From Crambe crambe (taxonomy: Eukaryota; Porifera; Demospongiae; Poecilosclerida; Crambeidae), in assembly GCA_963924555.1 (NCBI GenBank), contig OZ004586.1, forward strand, positions 3,554,501-3,618,500: 64,000 nucleotides of DNA, given 5' to 3'. A program made the translations under genes and the position numbers. Shown one piece after another: positions 41,324 to 46,015 of this stretch (positions are counted from its first letter, which is position 1; each line of letters begins with the position of its first letter). The notes beneath the pieces are model-generated. The model saw nothing but the letters and a program-made list of their open reading frames with translations. It searched no databases and had not been told where the DNA came from.

Positions 41324-44054
41324 TAGACTGCGTACTTGAAAACAAAATTACATCAGCATATCGCATTGATGTTTTTCATAATGATACCCCTTACCAGATC
41401 CAATCTATAATGACGTCCCTTTACACTATGAGTAATGTTCACATAGTAATACCTGCCTATGGCTGTCATATAAGTATGTCGATTCACTGTTGACTGTCTC
41501 CTTGCAGTTTCCCTATGCATTCGAGTTCAACGAGCATTTTCTGGTGACCATACTCGACCACCTCTACAGGTCAGCAAAACTAGATAACTGACAAAAAGTC
41601 ACTGAAGAAATGTTACATGCATTTTGCTTTCAGTTGCCTGTTTGGTAGCTTCCTCTTCAATTGTGAGAAGGCCAGGCAAGATGCAGTAAGTCTGTATGTA
41701 GCAGTGCTCACAATAACAGTCAGTCACAGGACATTTTCCAGTCAATTTCTTCATTTGTCCGGTCATTTTCTGCCTTTGTCCGACTAATTTTTCTATTATA
41801 GCTATACTCTTAAAATTGCTATTAGATAATCATGTCCGGACAATACTAGAGCGTTACTGTGAGCCCTGCAATGTAGTTGGTAGTAGAAAAATTCCCATTG
41901 ATTTTGTGGTCTTGAAAATAAATGTACAGTACTTTGAAAGATCATCATCTCCAACCTAATTTTGCTGTATGCTTCAATACTGGAAACCTGATTAATGGAC
42001 AAGTTGGGCCAACTGAAATGGTCCTCTATAGAGATGATGGTGTCCTTTATTCAGAGGTCATTTAGTACAGCAACAAGTGTCCTTTATAGAGAGGTCTCCT
42101 TTATTCAGAGGTCATTTAATACACAAAGTTCTATGGTGGGACAGCAACAAGTGTCCTTTACAGAGAGGTGACCTTTATTCAGAGGTCATTTAATACACAA
42201 AGTTCTATGGTGGGACAGCAACAAGTGTCCTTTACAGAGAGGTGACCTTTATTCAGAGGTCATTTTAATACACAAAGTACCAGCAACAAGTGTCCTTTAG
42301 AGAGAGGTGTCCTATTTGGAGATTCCTCTGTGATTTGTTACTTGCACTGAATAAATTGCACACTTTAAGTCAGTGATCTCTGACCTAACACTTCAATTCC
42401 TGTACACATGTTGATTTTGGCACTATGAATATTATAGGGTTTGAGAGAGAAGACTGTCTCACTCTGGAGCTTCATAAATGAACAGGTGAAACCGATTAGT
42501 ACATCTTCAAGTACATGTGGTTTTTCCTTAAATGGTGGCCTGATTTATAATTGCCACACCCACTTCTCTAGGAGTAGCCACACCTACTTCTCTAGGAGTA
42601 ATTTGGTACTCTAACTACATATATAGGACATGAGCAGTGACCAGAGACATGTCTGGTCTCATTGCAGACTTGTATGTGTTCAGTCTGCCTGTGTTAGAGA
42701 AAGGTTTCTTTTGAGGTCGATTTGGGGGAAAATTAAAGTTAAAGCTCAATTTTTTTATTTTTTTTTTAAGTTCATGAAATAAATATGGTCTATCATTACT
42801 GCACAGCCTGAAGTCTACAGAAATCCCCTCTACTCTGAGAACATGCACCAGCAGGTAACTTAGTGAAAATAGGATTAATGACAATAATAGCGACAATTTC
42901 CTCAACTGTAGTTATTTCTTCAGTATTGCTGAAGTACAAAATGACACCTGTTTAGTGAAACTTCCAAATAAGGCCACCAATGTAAGGGAGGTAGTCCTCT
43001 TTTGGGGATTGATGTTTTGCAGTCATCTGTTATTGTACATTGTCATTCATCCTTTTCATTCGGAAGTTTGTTCTCCTTTTAATCAGAAGTTTCATTGTGA
43101 ACATAATGTTGCTGTCAATGTGTGCCTGTTCCAATTTTTGGTTTGAAATTTTTTTTGGAGTTCTGTAATATGTTGCTGTCATGTGTGCAAGGTTCTCCCC
43201 AGTTAAACTGATCAGAGCAGTCCTTGAATACCACATTTTGATATTCTTGTGACTATTAAAATACATTGTTTTAACCACATGAAAGAAAAATGGACCAGAG
43301 TGGCGTTGCACCTCTCTAACACCCTTTAGGGGAGAACCATGGTGTCTGTTCCAATTAGACTTGGTTTGAAATTTTTCTTTAGATTTTGCCTTTAGGGGAG
43401 AACCATGGTGTGTCTGTTCCAATTAGACTTGGTTTGAAATTTTTCTTTAGATTTTGATCCCATGTGCAAGTATTCGCAAGCTGCAGCTGTGGAATGGGTA
43501 CTACCTTCGCTGGAATCCAAGAATGAGACCTCAAGTACATAAAATTAAGTAGCATGCAATGAACCAAGGAAGAGGGCGTGCAAGCTCCATATTCAATGAT
43601 CCTTGAAGCCATATTTTGGCACCTTTATTGACTGCTGTGTTTGCTCTATAGGAAGCTGAATTTGAGAGGTGCAGACAGCTTCAAGTGCTGATCAAACTGG
43701 TGAGTTCTTAACTTAACTTGTTACCCTCTGATCAAACTTGTAAGAATGCTATGCTAGAAGGGCTCTTAACTTGATATCAAACTGGTAAGTTTATCGAACT
43801 GGTGACTTCACCAGAAGACTTGCCCTTTAGCAACAATTATAAACTTTTTTGTACCAAACCACAAAGTATGTGTAATCCTGCTAGCTGCTATGTAGAAATA
43901 GTACTTTAATCTTGTATTTTTTACCAGACTGCATTGTTCAAAGTGATTACCATAAATTGTTTCTGTGCAGCTGCAAGAGAAATGCCAAGAGCTCACAGAC
44001 CAGCAGAAGAACAATGAAAGTCAAGTCCCAGTGGTGGCTGCATCAGTGGCATAA
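3366..44054 (+). CDS. MTMR2: Myotubularin-family phosphoinositide 3-phosphatase, complete, 20 exons
   Basis: Exons: 3366-3438, 6452-6687, 7021-7117, 8029-8111, 8737-8868, 9359-9544, 9906-10061, 34096-34284, 34974-35065, 36689-36782, 37007-37165, 40847-40894, 41018-41110, 41508-41569, 41634-41685, 42438-42485, 42807-42854, 43451-43534, 43652-43699, 43971-44054. They total 2064 nt, 687 aa, in frame throughout. The family removes the 3-phosphate from PI3P and PI(3,5)P2 on endosomes. Residues 1-103 are acidic and Pro-rich with a PPVPPR SH3-type motif (82-87). A PH-GRAM domain spans about 115-250 ([26 protein letters not shown]). The phosphatase core holds [13 protein letters not shown], with Cys470 and Arg476 of the CX5R loop and both conserved Asp present, so it should be active. 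A short Gln/Glu-rich, probably coiled-coil tail ends in ASVA. It fits the MTM1/MTMR1/MTMR2 group; which member is not resolvable by eye. Introns 7 and 11 contain whole antisense genes. Confidence 0.93.
3900..4030. repeat. Tandem duplication of about 52 bp in myotubularin intron 1
   Basis: The segment containing CATCTTAAGGCATAGCAGGC and the following CAATTCTTCCCCCTATGCTG is present twice in direct succession. Confidence 0.8.
5715..6132. mobile_element. hAT-like miniature element, 418 bp
   Basis: The ends are TAGGCATCAGTCTATTATGC and GCATAATAGACTGGTCCCTA, which are imperfect inverted copies. The element is flanked on both sides by ACTATCAG (5707-5714 and 6133-6140), a perfect 8-bp target duplication, typical of the hAT superfamily. 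There is no transposase frame inside. It lies in myotubularin intron 1. Confidence 0.85.
6784..6899. mobile_element. Short inverted-repeat element in myotubularin intron 2
   Basis: ACCCTTTACCGTATCTCCCT at the left faces an imperfect inverted copy at the right (AGGGAAATATGGTAAAGGGT), about 115 bp end to end. No target duplication was identified. Confidence 0.5.
7790..7960. repeat. About 43-bp tandem repeat in myotubularin intron 3
   Basis: Four copies of TTTGGATCCAGCCCTGAGTT followed by GACTGACCCCCTC. The core GGATCCAGCCC is the inverse of AGGGCTGGATCC at about 7224, so the array may be an amplified end of an inverted-repeat element. Confidence 0.75.
8150..8650. repeat. Degenerate minisatellite in myotubularin intron 4
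   Basis: Imperfect copies of a unit built from ATGTCTACTGATAATAATGA, CCCTTTACCTACTCTGTAGC and TATGGCTAGG recur about seven times. A short TATG run (8111-8140) lies just before, starting at the exon 4 donor. Confidence 0.8.
9686..9880 (+). repeat. About 190-bp pyrimidine tract before exon 7
   Basis: An almost pure CCTCC/CCCTC stretch ends about 25 bases before the exon 7 acceptor at 9905. On the opposite strand it makes Arg/Gly-rich spurious reading frames. Confidence 0.85.
10460..11312 (-). CDS. Short-chain collagen-like secreted protein, copy A
   Basis: Two exons, 11312-11243 and 11178-10460, joined in phase 1 to 262 aa. Exon 1 is a signal peptide ([15 protein letters not shown]... ending IPA). 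Exon 2 gives [20 protein letters not shown], then about ten Gly-X-Y triplets starting [10 protein letters not shown], ending irregularly (GRPGSGSGG), then a roughly 170-residue domain with ten cysteines ([40 protein letters not shown]). Gene length and organisation match the sponge spongin short-chain collagen family, whose C-terminal domain is held to be related to the collagen IV NC1 domain. The product should be an extracellular trimer-forming matrix protein. It is the array member nearest myotubularin exon 7. It differs from the other copies in reading [11 protein letters not shown] and in its shortened collagen end. Confidence 0.88.
11350..11765. repeat. Duplicated upstream region of collagen copy A
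   Basis: Two diverged copies of about 180 bp (from about 11390 and 11608) share TTTCAGAGCATGTTCTA and TCAATCACCATATGATTAGA. A weaker match lies upstream of copy E (about 17630-17740), so the segment travels with the MSAL-type first exon. Confidence 0.7.
11381..11387 (-). promoter_or_regulatory. TATA-like box of collagen copy A
   Basis: TATAAAT on the minus strand, about 70 bases upstream of the ATG at 11312. Confidence 0.4.
12275..12375. repeat. GC-rich inverted repeat (hairpin) between copies A and B
   Basis: GGGATCTAAGTTATTTAGAG ACCC faces GGGTCTCTAAATAACTCAGA TCCC across about 45 bases of GC-rich loop. Weak pairing extends outward (TTAGGCAAC against GTTGTCTAA). It may be a foldback transposon remnant. 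Confidence 0.7.
12650..13506 (-). CDS. Short-chain collagen-like secreted protein, copy B
   Basis: Exons 13506-13449 and 13380-12650, phase 1, 262 aa. The signal peptide is [19 protein letters not shown], unlike those of its neighbours. Exon 2 starts [17 protein letters not shown], then eleven uninterrupted Gly-X-Y triplets ([33 protein letters not shown]), then the ten-cysteine domain ([42 protein letters not shown]). It shares SHNAPC and FICVD with copy A, so A and B form one subgroup. Role as in copy A: a secreted matrix collagen. A TATAAAAAG box lies about 125-133 bases upstream. Confidence 0.9.
13631..13639 (-). promoter_or_regulatory. TATA box of collagen copy B
   Basis: TATAAAAAG on the minus strand, about 125-133 bases upstream of the ATG at 13506. 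Confidence 0.5.
14041..14115 (-). pseudogene. Relic of a collagen copy C-terminus
   Basis: The minus strand encodes [11 protein letters not shown] and a TAA in the family's final frame, with the preceding CAACCACC (Asn-His) also retained. Family similarity then stops. This is the last exon end of an otherwise lost array member, lying between copies B and C. Confidence 0.75.
14710..15467 (-). CDS. Collagen-family protein without collagen domain, copy C
   Basis: Exons 15467-15410 and 15347-14710, phase 1, 231 aa. The signal peptide is [19 protein letters not shown]. Exon 2 begins [29 protein letters not shown] and passes straight into [16 protein letters not shown]: every Gly-X-Y triplet is gone, while the frame and all ten cysteines of the C-terminal domain remain ([42 protein letters not shown]). 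The product should be a secreted free C-terminal domain that cannot form a triple helix. Copy F has the same structure, so the state predates their duplication. The open frame over 231 codons and the good splice sites argue that it is still a gene. Whether it trimerises with the collagen copies or acts alone is unknown. Confidence 0.88.
15550..15557 (-). promoter_or_regulatory. TATA box of copy C
   Basis: TATAAAAG on the minus strand, about 83-90 bases upstream of the ATG at 15467. Confidence 0.55.
15840..15975. repeat. Segment duplicated at 19480-19610
   Basis: GGTTTCAGGGACGTACCCAT... to GACAATATATAAGCT matches 19480-19610 with small changes. Both lie upstream (in the minus-strand sense) of copies C and F, so gene and flank duplicated together. 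Confidence 0.75.
15955..16183 (-). pseudogene. Collagen copy D relic: signal exon plus stub of exon 2
   Basis: Exon 1 at 16183-16123 is intact and encodes [20 protein letters not shown] with a GT donor. About 140 bases on, an AG acceptor at 15985 opens GSVGQLKVS, as in copy I, and family similarity ends there. The Gly-X-Y and cysteine regions are gone. The promoter still has TATAAAAAAG at 16270-16279. A transcript would make a signal peptide with a short unrelated tail, so this is best treated as a truncated gene. Confidence 0.75.
16270..16279 (-). promoter_or_regulatory. TATA box of relic D
   Basis: TATAAAAAAG on the minus strand, about 87-96 bases upstream of the relic's ATG. Confidence 0.45.
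16739..17570 (-). CDS. Short-chain collagen-like secreted protein, copy E
   Basis: Exons 17570-17510 and 17451-16739, phase 1, 257 aa. The signal peptide [20 protein letters not shown] resembles that of copy A. The mature part begins [20 protein letters not shown], followed by eleven Gly-X-Y triplets (GPI in place of GPV; GRQ GAP near the end) and the ten-cysteine domain. The cysteine domain has TCPQVAG and [11 protein letters not shown] in common with copy K, while the first exon resembles copy A; this mix suggests gene conversion or unequal crossing over within the array. I see no canonical TATA box, only an AT-rich stretch near 17612-17624. Confidence 0.9.
18049..18801 (-). CDS. Collagen-family protein without collagen domain, copy F
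   Basis: Exons 18801-18744 and 18680-18049, phase 1, 229 aa. The signal peptide is [19 protein letters not shown]. As in copy C, exon 2 reads [29 protein letters not shown] and skips directly to AIYTRWGK with no Gly-X-Y triplet. The ten cysteines are kept. The middle loop has diverged ([16 protein letters not shown]), and the protein ends VVCTN instead of VVCTK. C and F share signal exon, deletion end points and flanks, so they are a duplicated pair. Both remain open, so the collagen-less form appears to be maintained. Confidence 0.88.
   Translation of the reverse strand: MYHSLKILLFLSLWSICPKGIFFTVSIIYSMMQFTLSPLPGTVTGQKLKVTESSGNSVHVHVELGKSGGAIYTRWGKSSCPHVEGTKIVYSGITGGTFWNQPGGGANYLCMPKNPEYSYTLKYRSGVDNYGSDLYGTEYQYPLQGLHDHNVPCAVCHVSTRPTVLMIPAKTSCPPTWTREYYGYLMSTAKADHHYRTMFECVDKDQESLPGTHANTNGAVFYHVEANCGTGIPCLPYNNHQELNCVVCTN
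18875..18882 (-). promoter_or_regulatory. TATA box of copy F
   Basis: TATAAAAG on the minus strand, about 74-81 bases upstream of the ATG at 18801. Confidence 0.55.
18922..19232. mobile_element. Miniature inverted-repeat element, 311 bp, CAGGG ends
   Basis: Perfect terminal repeats CAGGGTTTCATCTA and TAGATGAAACCCTG lie in a direct repeat CATGG on each side. The interior holds a poly-G run and a GGAGGGGGCACATCCCCCTCC palindrome-like core, and no coding sequence. It interrupts the flank that copy F shares with copy C; the C flank lacks it, giving an empty-site comparison. Confidence 0.8.
20542..20771. mobile_element. Foldback element, about 95-bp arms
   Basis: The left arm from GTAGGCTTGAGTACATG and the right arm ending CATGTACTCAAGCCTAC are almost perfect inverted copies, including AAAAAGTACGGAAACAAG and GCTGGCTATGTACTTCATAA. 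The loop is about 40 bases. A single arm of the same family, in opposite sense to the right arm, lies at 50140-50262. Confidence 0.85.
21023..21326. repeat. Tandem duplication, two units of about 149 bp
   Basis: Both units run from CGGCAATTGACAGCTAG to GCAGTCGGGAGTTATGGCTG and differ by scattered substitutions. Confidence 0.85.
21490..22418 (-). CDS. Short-chain collagen-like secreted protein, copy G
   Basis: Exons 22418-22355 and 22208-21490, phase 1, 260 aa. The signal peptide is [20 protein letters not shown] followed by T. The mature part begins [16 protein letters not shown], then eleven Gly-X-Y triplets (GGQ where most copies have GVQ), then the ten-cysteine domain ending NCVVCTK. The mature sequence is close to the consensus of the array ([20 protein letters not shown]). 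Frame and splice sites are intact. A TATAAAAG box lies about 83-90 bases upstream. The upstream DNA continues into a degenerate satellite shared with copy I. Confidence 0.9.
22501..22508 (-). promoter_or_regulatory. TATA box of copy G
   Basis: TATAAAAG on the minus strand, about 83-90 bases upstream of the ATG at 22418. Confidence 0.55.
22555..23340. repeat. Satellite-like repeat upstream of copy G, about 4 units
   Basis: Units of roughly 170-200 bp share CACAAGAAAGGACATCT, GGACCCAACTATACTAACTA, GTGGTACATGATAGAGATAA and ACACACCACC. The same motifs recur upstream of copy I at 26330-26830. Confidence 0.8.
23535..23886. mobile_element. hAT-like miniature element, 352 bp
   Basis: The ends TAGGCATGGGGCTAATATGC and GCATATTAGCCCCATGTCTA are inverted repeats with one mismatch. 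CATGCTGC flanks both sides (23527-23534 and 23887-23894), a perfect 8-bp target duplication. A second copy in reverse orientation lies at 53560-53902. There is no transposase frame. Confidence 0.9.
24257..25053 (-). pseudogene. Short-chain collagen copy H, frameshifted
   Basis: The exon structure is preserved (25053-24993 with signal peptide [20 protein letters not shown], then 24928-24257). A 17-bp deletion at 24757/24758, just after the Gly-X-Y block (GPRS), removes the SGGAIYT codons and shifts the frame, so translation leaves the family sequence at [12 protein letters not shown] second, in-frame loss of about 42 bp removes the FYHVEADC segment near the end. The Gly-X-Y block is also broken by GPPRPVG, where a Gly became Arg. 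The upstream TATA box has decayed to TGTAAAAG (25119-25126). Together these point to a dead gene, although the downstream frame stays open to VVCTK. Confidence 0.85.
25270..26202 (-). CDS. Short-chain collagen-like secreted protein, copy I
   Basis: Exons 26202-26142 and 25988-25270, phase 1, 259 aa. The signal peptide is [20 protein letters not shown]. The mature protein begins [15 protein letters not shown]; the Ser before Leu-Lys is missing, as in copies J and K and relic D. It has eleven Gly-X-Y triplets ([33 protein letters not shown]), the most diverged block of the array, then the ten-cysteine domain (YLCLPK in place of YLCMPK). The region after GAYSYG resembles copy F's middle loop. 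Frame and splice sites are intact. Confidence 0.9.
26286..26293 (-). promoter_or_regulatory. TATA box of copy I
   Basis: TATAAAAG on the minus strand, about 84-91 bases upstream of the ATG at 26202. Confidence 0.55.
26330..26830. repeat. Degenerate satellite upstream of copy I
   Basis: Repeated ATGAGTGGTGTA(G/C)CTATCAAAG, TCATCGACAATTTTCACTCT and TCACACAAGAAAGGA motifs, related to the satellite upstream of copy G. Confidence 0.75.
26831..27890. other. Unique stretch between copies I and J
   Basis: I see no gene, inverted repeat or family remnant here. Confidence 0.5.
27892..28272. repeat. 44-bp satellite next to pseudogene J, about 8.5 copies
   Basis: Units of ACATGTACACATAGAGTATT followed by AATAATTGTATGGTAGCCAC TAAT repeat almost without change. 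The segment TGTATGGTAGCCACTAAT also occurs once in the 3' flank of copy C (about 14655-14675), so the array arose by amplifying the collagen gene's own downstream flank. Confidence 0.9.
28291..29194 (-). pseudogene. Short-chain collagen copy J, two frameshifts
   Basis: Exon 1 (29194-29134) is intact and encodes [20 protein letters not shown]. Exon 2 (from 28972) begins [15 protein letters not shown], has only six Gly-X-Y triplets ([18 protein letters not shown]), then loses the frame through a 10-bp deletion at about 28626/28627 (after YHGP). A second deletion of 13 bp at about 28338/28339 shifts the final NCVVCTK codons; the ancestral stop would be at 28310. The upstream region, otherwise like that of copy K, lacks the stretch holding the TATA box. 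Gene body and promoter have both decayed. Confidence 0.88.
30027..30993 (-). CDS. Short-chain collagen-like secreted protein, copy K
   Basis: Exons 30993-30933 and 30742-30027, phase 1, 258 aa. The signal peptide is [20 protein letters not shown]. The mature part begins [15 protein letters not shown], with eleven Gly-X-Y triplets (GTH in place of GTP) and the ten-cysteine domain. It stops with TGA after CTK, unlike the TAA of the other copies. The flanks are closely similar to those of pseudogene J, so J and K are a recent pair of which K survived. It is the array member nearest myotubularin exon 8. Confidence 0.9.
31063..31070 (-). promoter_or_regulatory. TATA box of copy K
   Basis: TATAAAAG on the minus strand, about 70-77 bases upstream of the ATG at 30993. 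The matching stretch is missing in pseudogene J. Confidence 0.55.
31193..31253. repeat. 61-bp palindrome with GCCCGAGGGC core
   Basis: TATGTGATTTATCACCT faces AGGTGATAAATCACATA, a perfect 17-bp inverted pair around two GAGCCCGAGGGC-type units. Confidence 0.8.
31258..31473. mobile_element. Inverted-repeat element with CAG(A/T)GCCTCCAACC ends
   Basis: CAGAGCCTCCAACC at the left faces GGTTGGAGGCACTG at the right. CATACT borders both ends (possible 6-bp duplication). The interior is AT-rich with repeated AAAATACTGAAA. The flanking DNA carries GCCCGAGG, so it sits beside or within the palindrome at 31193. Confidence 0.6.
32360..32566. mobile_element. Foldback element, about 70-bp arms
   Basis: TTATCTCAAAATACCAGCT, AACTCACTCAATAACTGACA and CTGATGCTCAGGCCTTCAT on the left are matched in inverse on the right, with few mismatches around a loop of about 55 bases. 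Confidence 0.85.
33872..34014. mobile_element. Tc1/mariner-like miniature element
   Basis: It begins TACAGTACAAACCTCT and ends AGAGATTCCACTGTA. The outer TA on each side fits the TA target duplication of the Tc1/mariner group. It contains the GTGTCC/AGAGGT words that recur elsewhere in the window. Confidence 0.65.
34490..34621. mobile_element. Inverted-repeat element in myotubularin intron 8
   Basis: AAGGGCTCTAAATAACAGTC at the left and GTTATGTTGAGCCCTG at the right are inverted. A related copy is at 41705-41870 (shared AACAGTCAGTCACAGGACA and TAGATAATCATGTCC). Confidence 0.7.
35096..35500. repeat. Dispersed repeat, inverse copy at 63520-63800
   Basis: GTAGGGATAGCCATAAAAT, TGCATTATTACTATTCCTA and the CACTCCCCCTTCAGCAACAA words recur in reverse complement at 63520-63800. 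The inner part is itself partly palindromic. Confidence 0.7.
36491..36688 (+). repeat. Pyrimidine tract abutting the exon 10 acceptor
   Basis: About 190 bases of C-rich pyrimidines run directly into the AG at 36687-36688 of myotubularin exon 10. Confidence 0.85.
38484..38510. repeat. 27-base T run (poly-A on the minus strand)
   Basis: The minus strand reads TGA followed without a gap by 26 further A residues, immediately after the stop codon of the nested DNA-binding gene. Confidence 0.9.
38510..40322 (-). CDS. Protein with two CENP-B/Tc5-type DNA-binding modules, nested in intron 11
   Basis: Exons 40322-40143 and 39781-38510, joined in phase 0 to 483 aa. Exon 1 gives a Gln/Ser-rich N-terminus ([20 protein letters not shown]). 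Exon 2 holds two similar modules: a psq/CENP-B-type helix-turn-helix (about 82-121, [20 protein letters not shown] then [10 protein letters not shown]; and about 328-367, [20 protein letters not shown] then [10 protein letters not shown]), each followed by a Tc5/CENP-B-type domain (about 142-199, ending [14 protein letters not shown]; about 418-477, ending [12 protein letters not shown]). A basic KRRR motif at about 260-264 is a likely nuclear signal. No DDE catalytic domain is present, so it is probably a transcription factor or chromatin protein derived from a transposase. It lies antisense within myotubularin intron 11. Target and role unknown. Confidence 0.8.
40364..40371 (-). promoter_or_regulatory. 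E2F-like site upstream of the nested DNA-binding gene
   Basis: TTTCGCGC (within the palindrome TTCGCGCGA) lies about 42-49 bases upstream of the ATG and fits the E2F consensus TTTSSCGC. It is the only such CG-rich motif nearby. No binding evidence. Confidence 0.35.
41111..41322. repeat. (TATG)n/(CATG)n microsatellite in myotubularin intron 13
   Basis: About 210 bases of mixed ATGT, ATGC and ATGG units, starting at the donor of exon 13 (GTATGTATG). All reading frames through it are low-complexity Met-Tyr/Met-His artefacts. Confidence 0.95.
41705..41870. mobile_element. Inverted-repeat element, second copy of the 34490 family
   Basis: It begins CAGTGCTCACAATAACAGTC and ends GTTACTGTGAGCCCTG. 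The flanks GTATGTAG and CAATGTAG match at six of eight positions, compatible with an old 8-bp duplication. Confidence 0.65.
42010..42330. repeat. Tandem GTGTCCTTTA repeat in myotubularin intron 15
   Basis: Three to four copies of a unit of about 75 bp containing AGCAACAAGTGTCCTTTA, AGAGAGGT and TTATTCAGAGGTCATTTAAT. Confidence 0.8.
43322..43450 (+). repeat. Duplicated acceptor region before myotubularin exon 18
   Basis: A segment of about 65 bp from TTTAGGGGAGAACCATGGTG to TTTTTCTTTAGATTTTG occurs twice in a row. The second copy carries the acceptor in use (AG at 43449-43450). Splicing to the first copy would meet an in-frame TAG. Confidence 0.85.
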
Positions 44055-45384
44055 CTATGCATATACCACCACACACTACATACACCTTCAATTCCTCCTT
44101 ATTCCTCTCATAGAATTTTTTTGGGTTTTTTGTTTTTTACTGCAAAACAATTGCATTGTATAAGTTAATTATTTTATAACAATGAAATTTATTTTCTGTG
44201 CCATCATGTGTATTAGGAGTGGAACCCTGTAATTAAGGAGGTGAGGGATTCTTGTTCATTATGTTATTAATTGGGGGGGGGGGGGCATAAAAGCCCAACA
44301 GCATGGCCGGAGGCACTGCTACGGTTGGTACAGCCATGGCCATACCCACTGGCTCCGGCTCGGACATGACGAAAAGAAGGGCACATCTCCTGATGAAGTT
44401 GGGTGCATGATCATTTTATAGTTTCTGGTAATCTTTGAGCTCGAATTCAAAAGGGACTTATACTCCTCTATGCTAGCTAACCAGACAACTGTCGTTATAT
44501 TTTCACTTAAGTAGGTGATTACTTGTTTTTGAAAAACAAAACTTGGTTTGGTTTTTTGTTTTTTGTTTGTTTTTTGTTGTTGTTTTGTTTTGTTTTGTTG
44601 TTAAACCCCAAAAAACTCCTGCAGCATTCATATCAGTTAATGACTAATTAACTTGCAGTGACTCTATATTTAGGTTTTTCATGTAAGTCTCAGCAACTTC
44701 CTGGACCAAACACACTTGGCTGACTCCAAAATAAGAAGTGCAAGCGTCCAAAATTGTTGAATCAGCCATCAGTTTCCCTCATAAAGAGTGGGAAGGAGGA
44801 CTATATATGGACTTGCATGCTCCGCCATTGTAAATTGGGAACCAGTTATCGTGGTTGTGTATTGACCAATGAAAGAAGGAAGTCATGACACAAAGTGACT
44901 GTAGCTGAAAGGAACTTGGTGGGTGACTTCATACTTTCAGGTGGGGGGGAGGGGGGGACGTGTTTGGATTTCTGTTTCACACATTAGCTTGCTATATTAT
45001 ATTCTGTGATGTTATACGTACTTGGCATAACTTCCTACAGTTGTGTCTCTTGCAAGCTTGTTTCCTGTCTCAGGTAGGAGCTGCATGTAGCTAGTTAGAG
45101 TAATCTTGTAGTGGCTATGTATTCTCTCCACTCCTCCTATTAAGGCCTGGAAACCTTACGTTAAGTTAGTCTTAGATGTAGCCAGTGGTGTCATCACCTT
45201 TGCCTACATAACATAACTATGCAGGCAACCCATCTCAAAGAGTCACAATAACATAGCATTATTTAAAGATCAATATTAATTAAACTTTATAACAATTGTT
45301 GTTCTGGCTTTGGTATTTCCTGTCACTATGAAAAGTATCGTTACAGTGGAAAAAGCCTTGTGATGCAAGACTAAATTGTCCACG

Positions 45385-46015
45385 GATTAGAGAAGGTGTC
45401 TCTTGATTACAGCTGTTTAGAGAGGGTGTCTCTTGATTAGAGAGATTGTTCTGTTTAGAGAGGGTGTCTCTTGATTAGAGAGATTGTCCTGTTTAGAGAA
45501 GGTGTCCTGATTAGAGAGATCGTCAGAAGGTGTCTTGATTATAGAGATTGTCCTGTTAGAGAAGGTGTCCTGATTAGAGAGGGTTCCCCCCCCCCCCCGA
45601 GATTATATGTGATAGTACTTGAGAAAGGGGGTCTTATGGAGCAAAATTCAAAACGGAGTTATTGAAAGCTCTTTAATCTGGAGATTTAAAATCTTTAATT
45701 GAATTTTACATTGCATGTACATTTTATAGCCATGTAGCTTATAAACTTTACAAGCATTTAACAGCTTTTAATGTTTTGCCTGATAAGATCCCTTTTCTCA
45801 AGTAGAGATTGTCCTGATTAGAGGAGGTGTCCTGATTAGAGAAGGTGTCCTGACAAGCATAGAGAGGTGCCCTCATTAGAGAAGGTGTCCTGATTAGAGA
45901 GGGTGATCTGATTAGAAAGGTGTCCTGACTCCTGAGGGTGTCCTATTTAAAGAAGTGTCCAGATTATACAGAAGGTATCCTGATTAAAGAAGGTATCTGG
46001 ATTAGAGGTGTCCTG
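45385..46015. repeat. Degenerate GTGTCCTGATTAGAGA repeat array
   Basis: Many imperfect copies of GTGTCCTGATTAGAGAAG and related words, interrupted by about 170 bp of non-repeat DNA. The same word is found in the TA-flanked element at 58645. Confidence 0.8.

Noticed and set aside
41079..41493. Several Met-Tyr-Cys and His-Thr-Tyr repeat frames
   Set aside because: All arise from the ATGT/ATGC microsatellite; none continues into plausible coding sequence.
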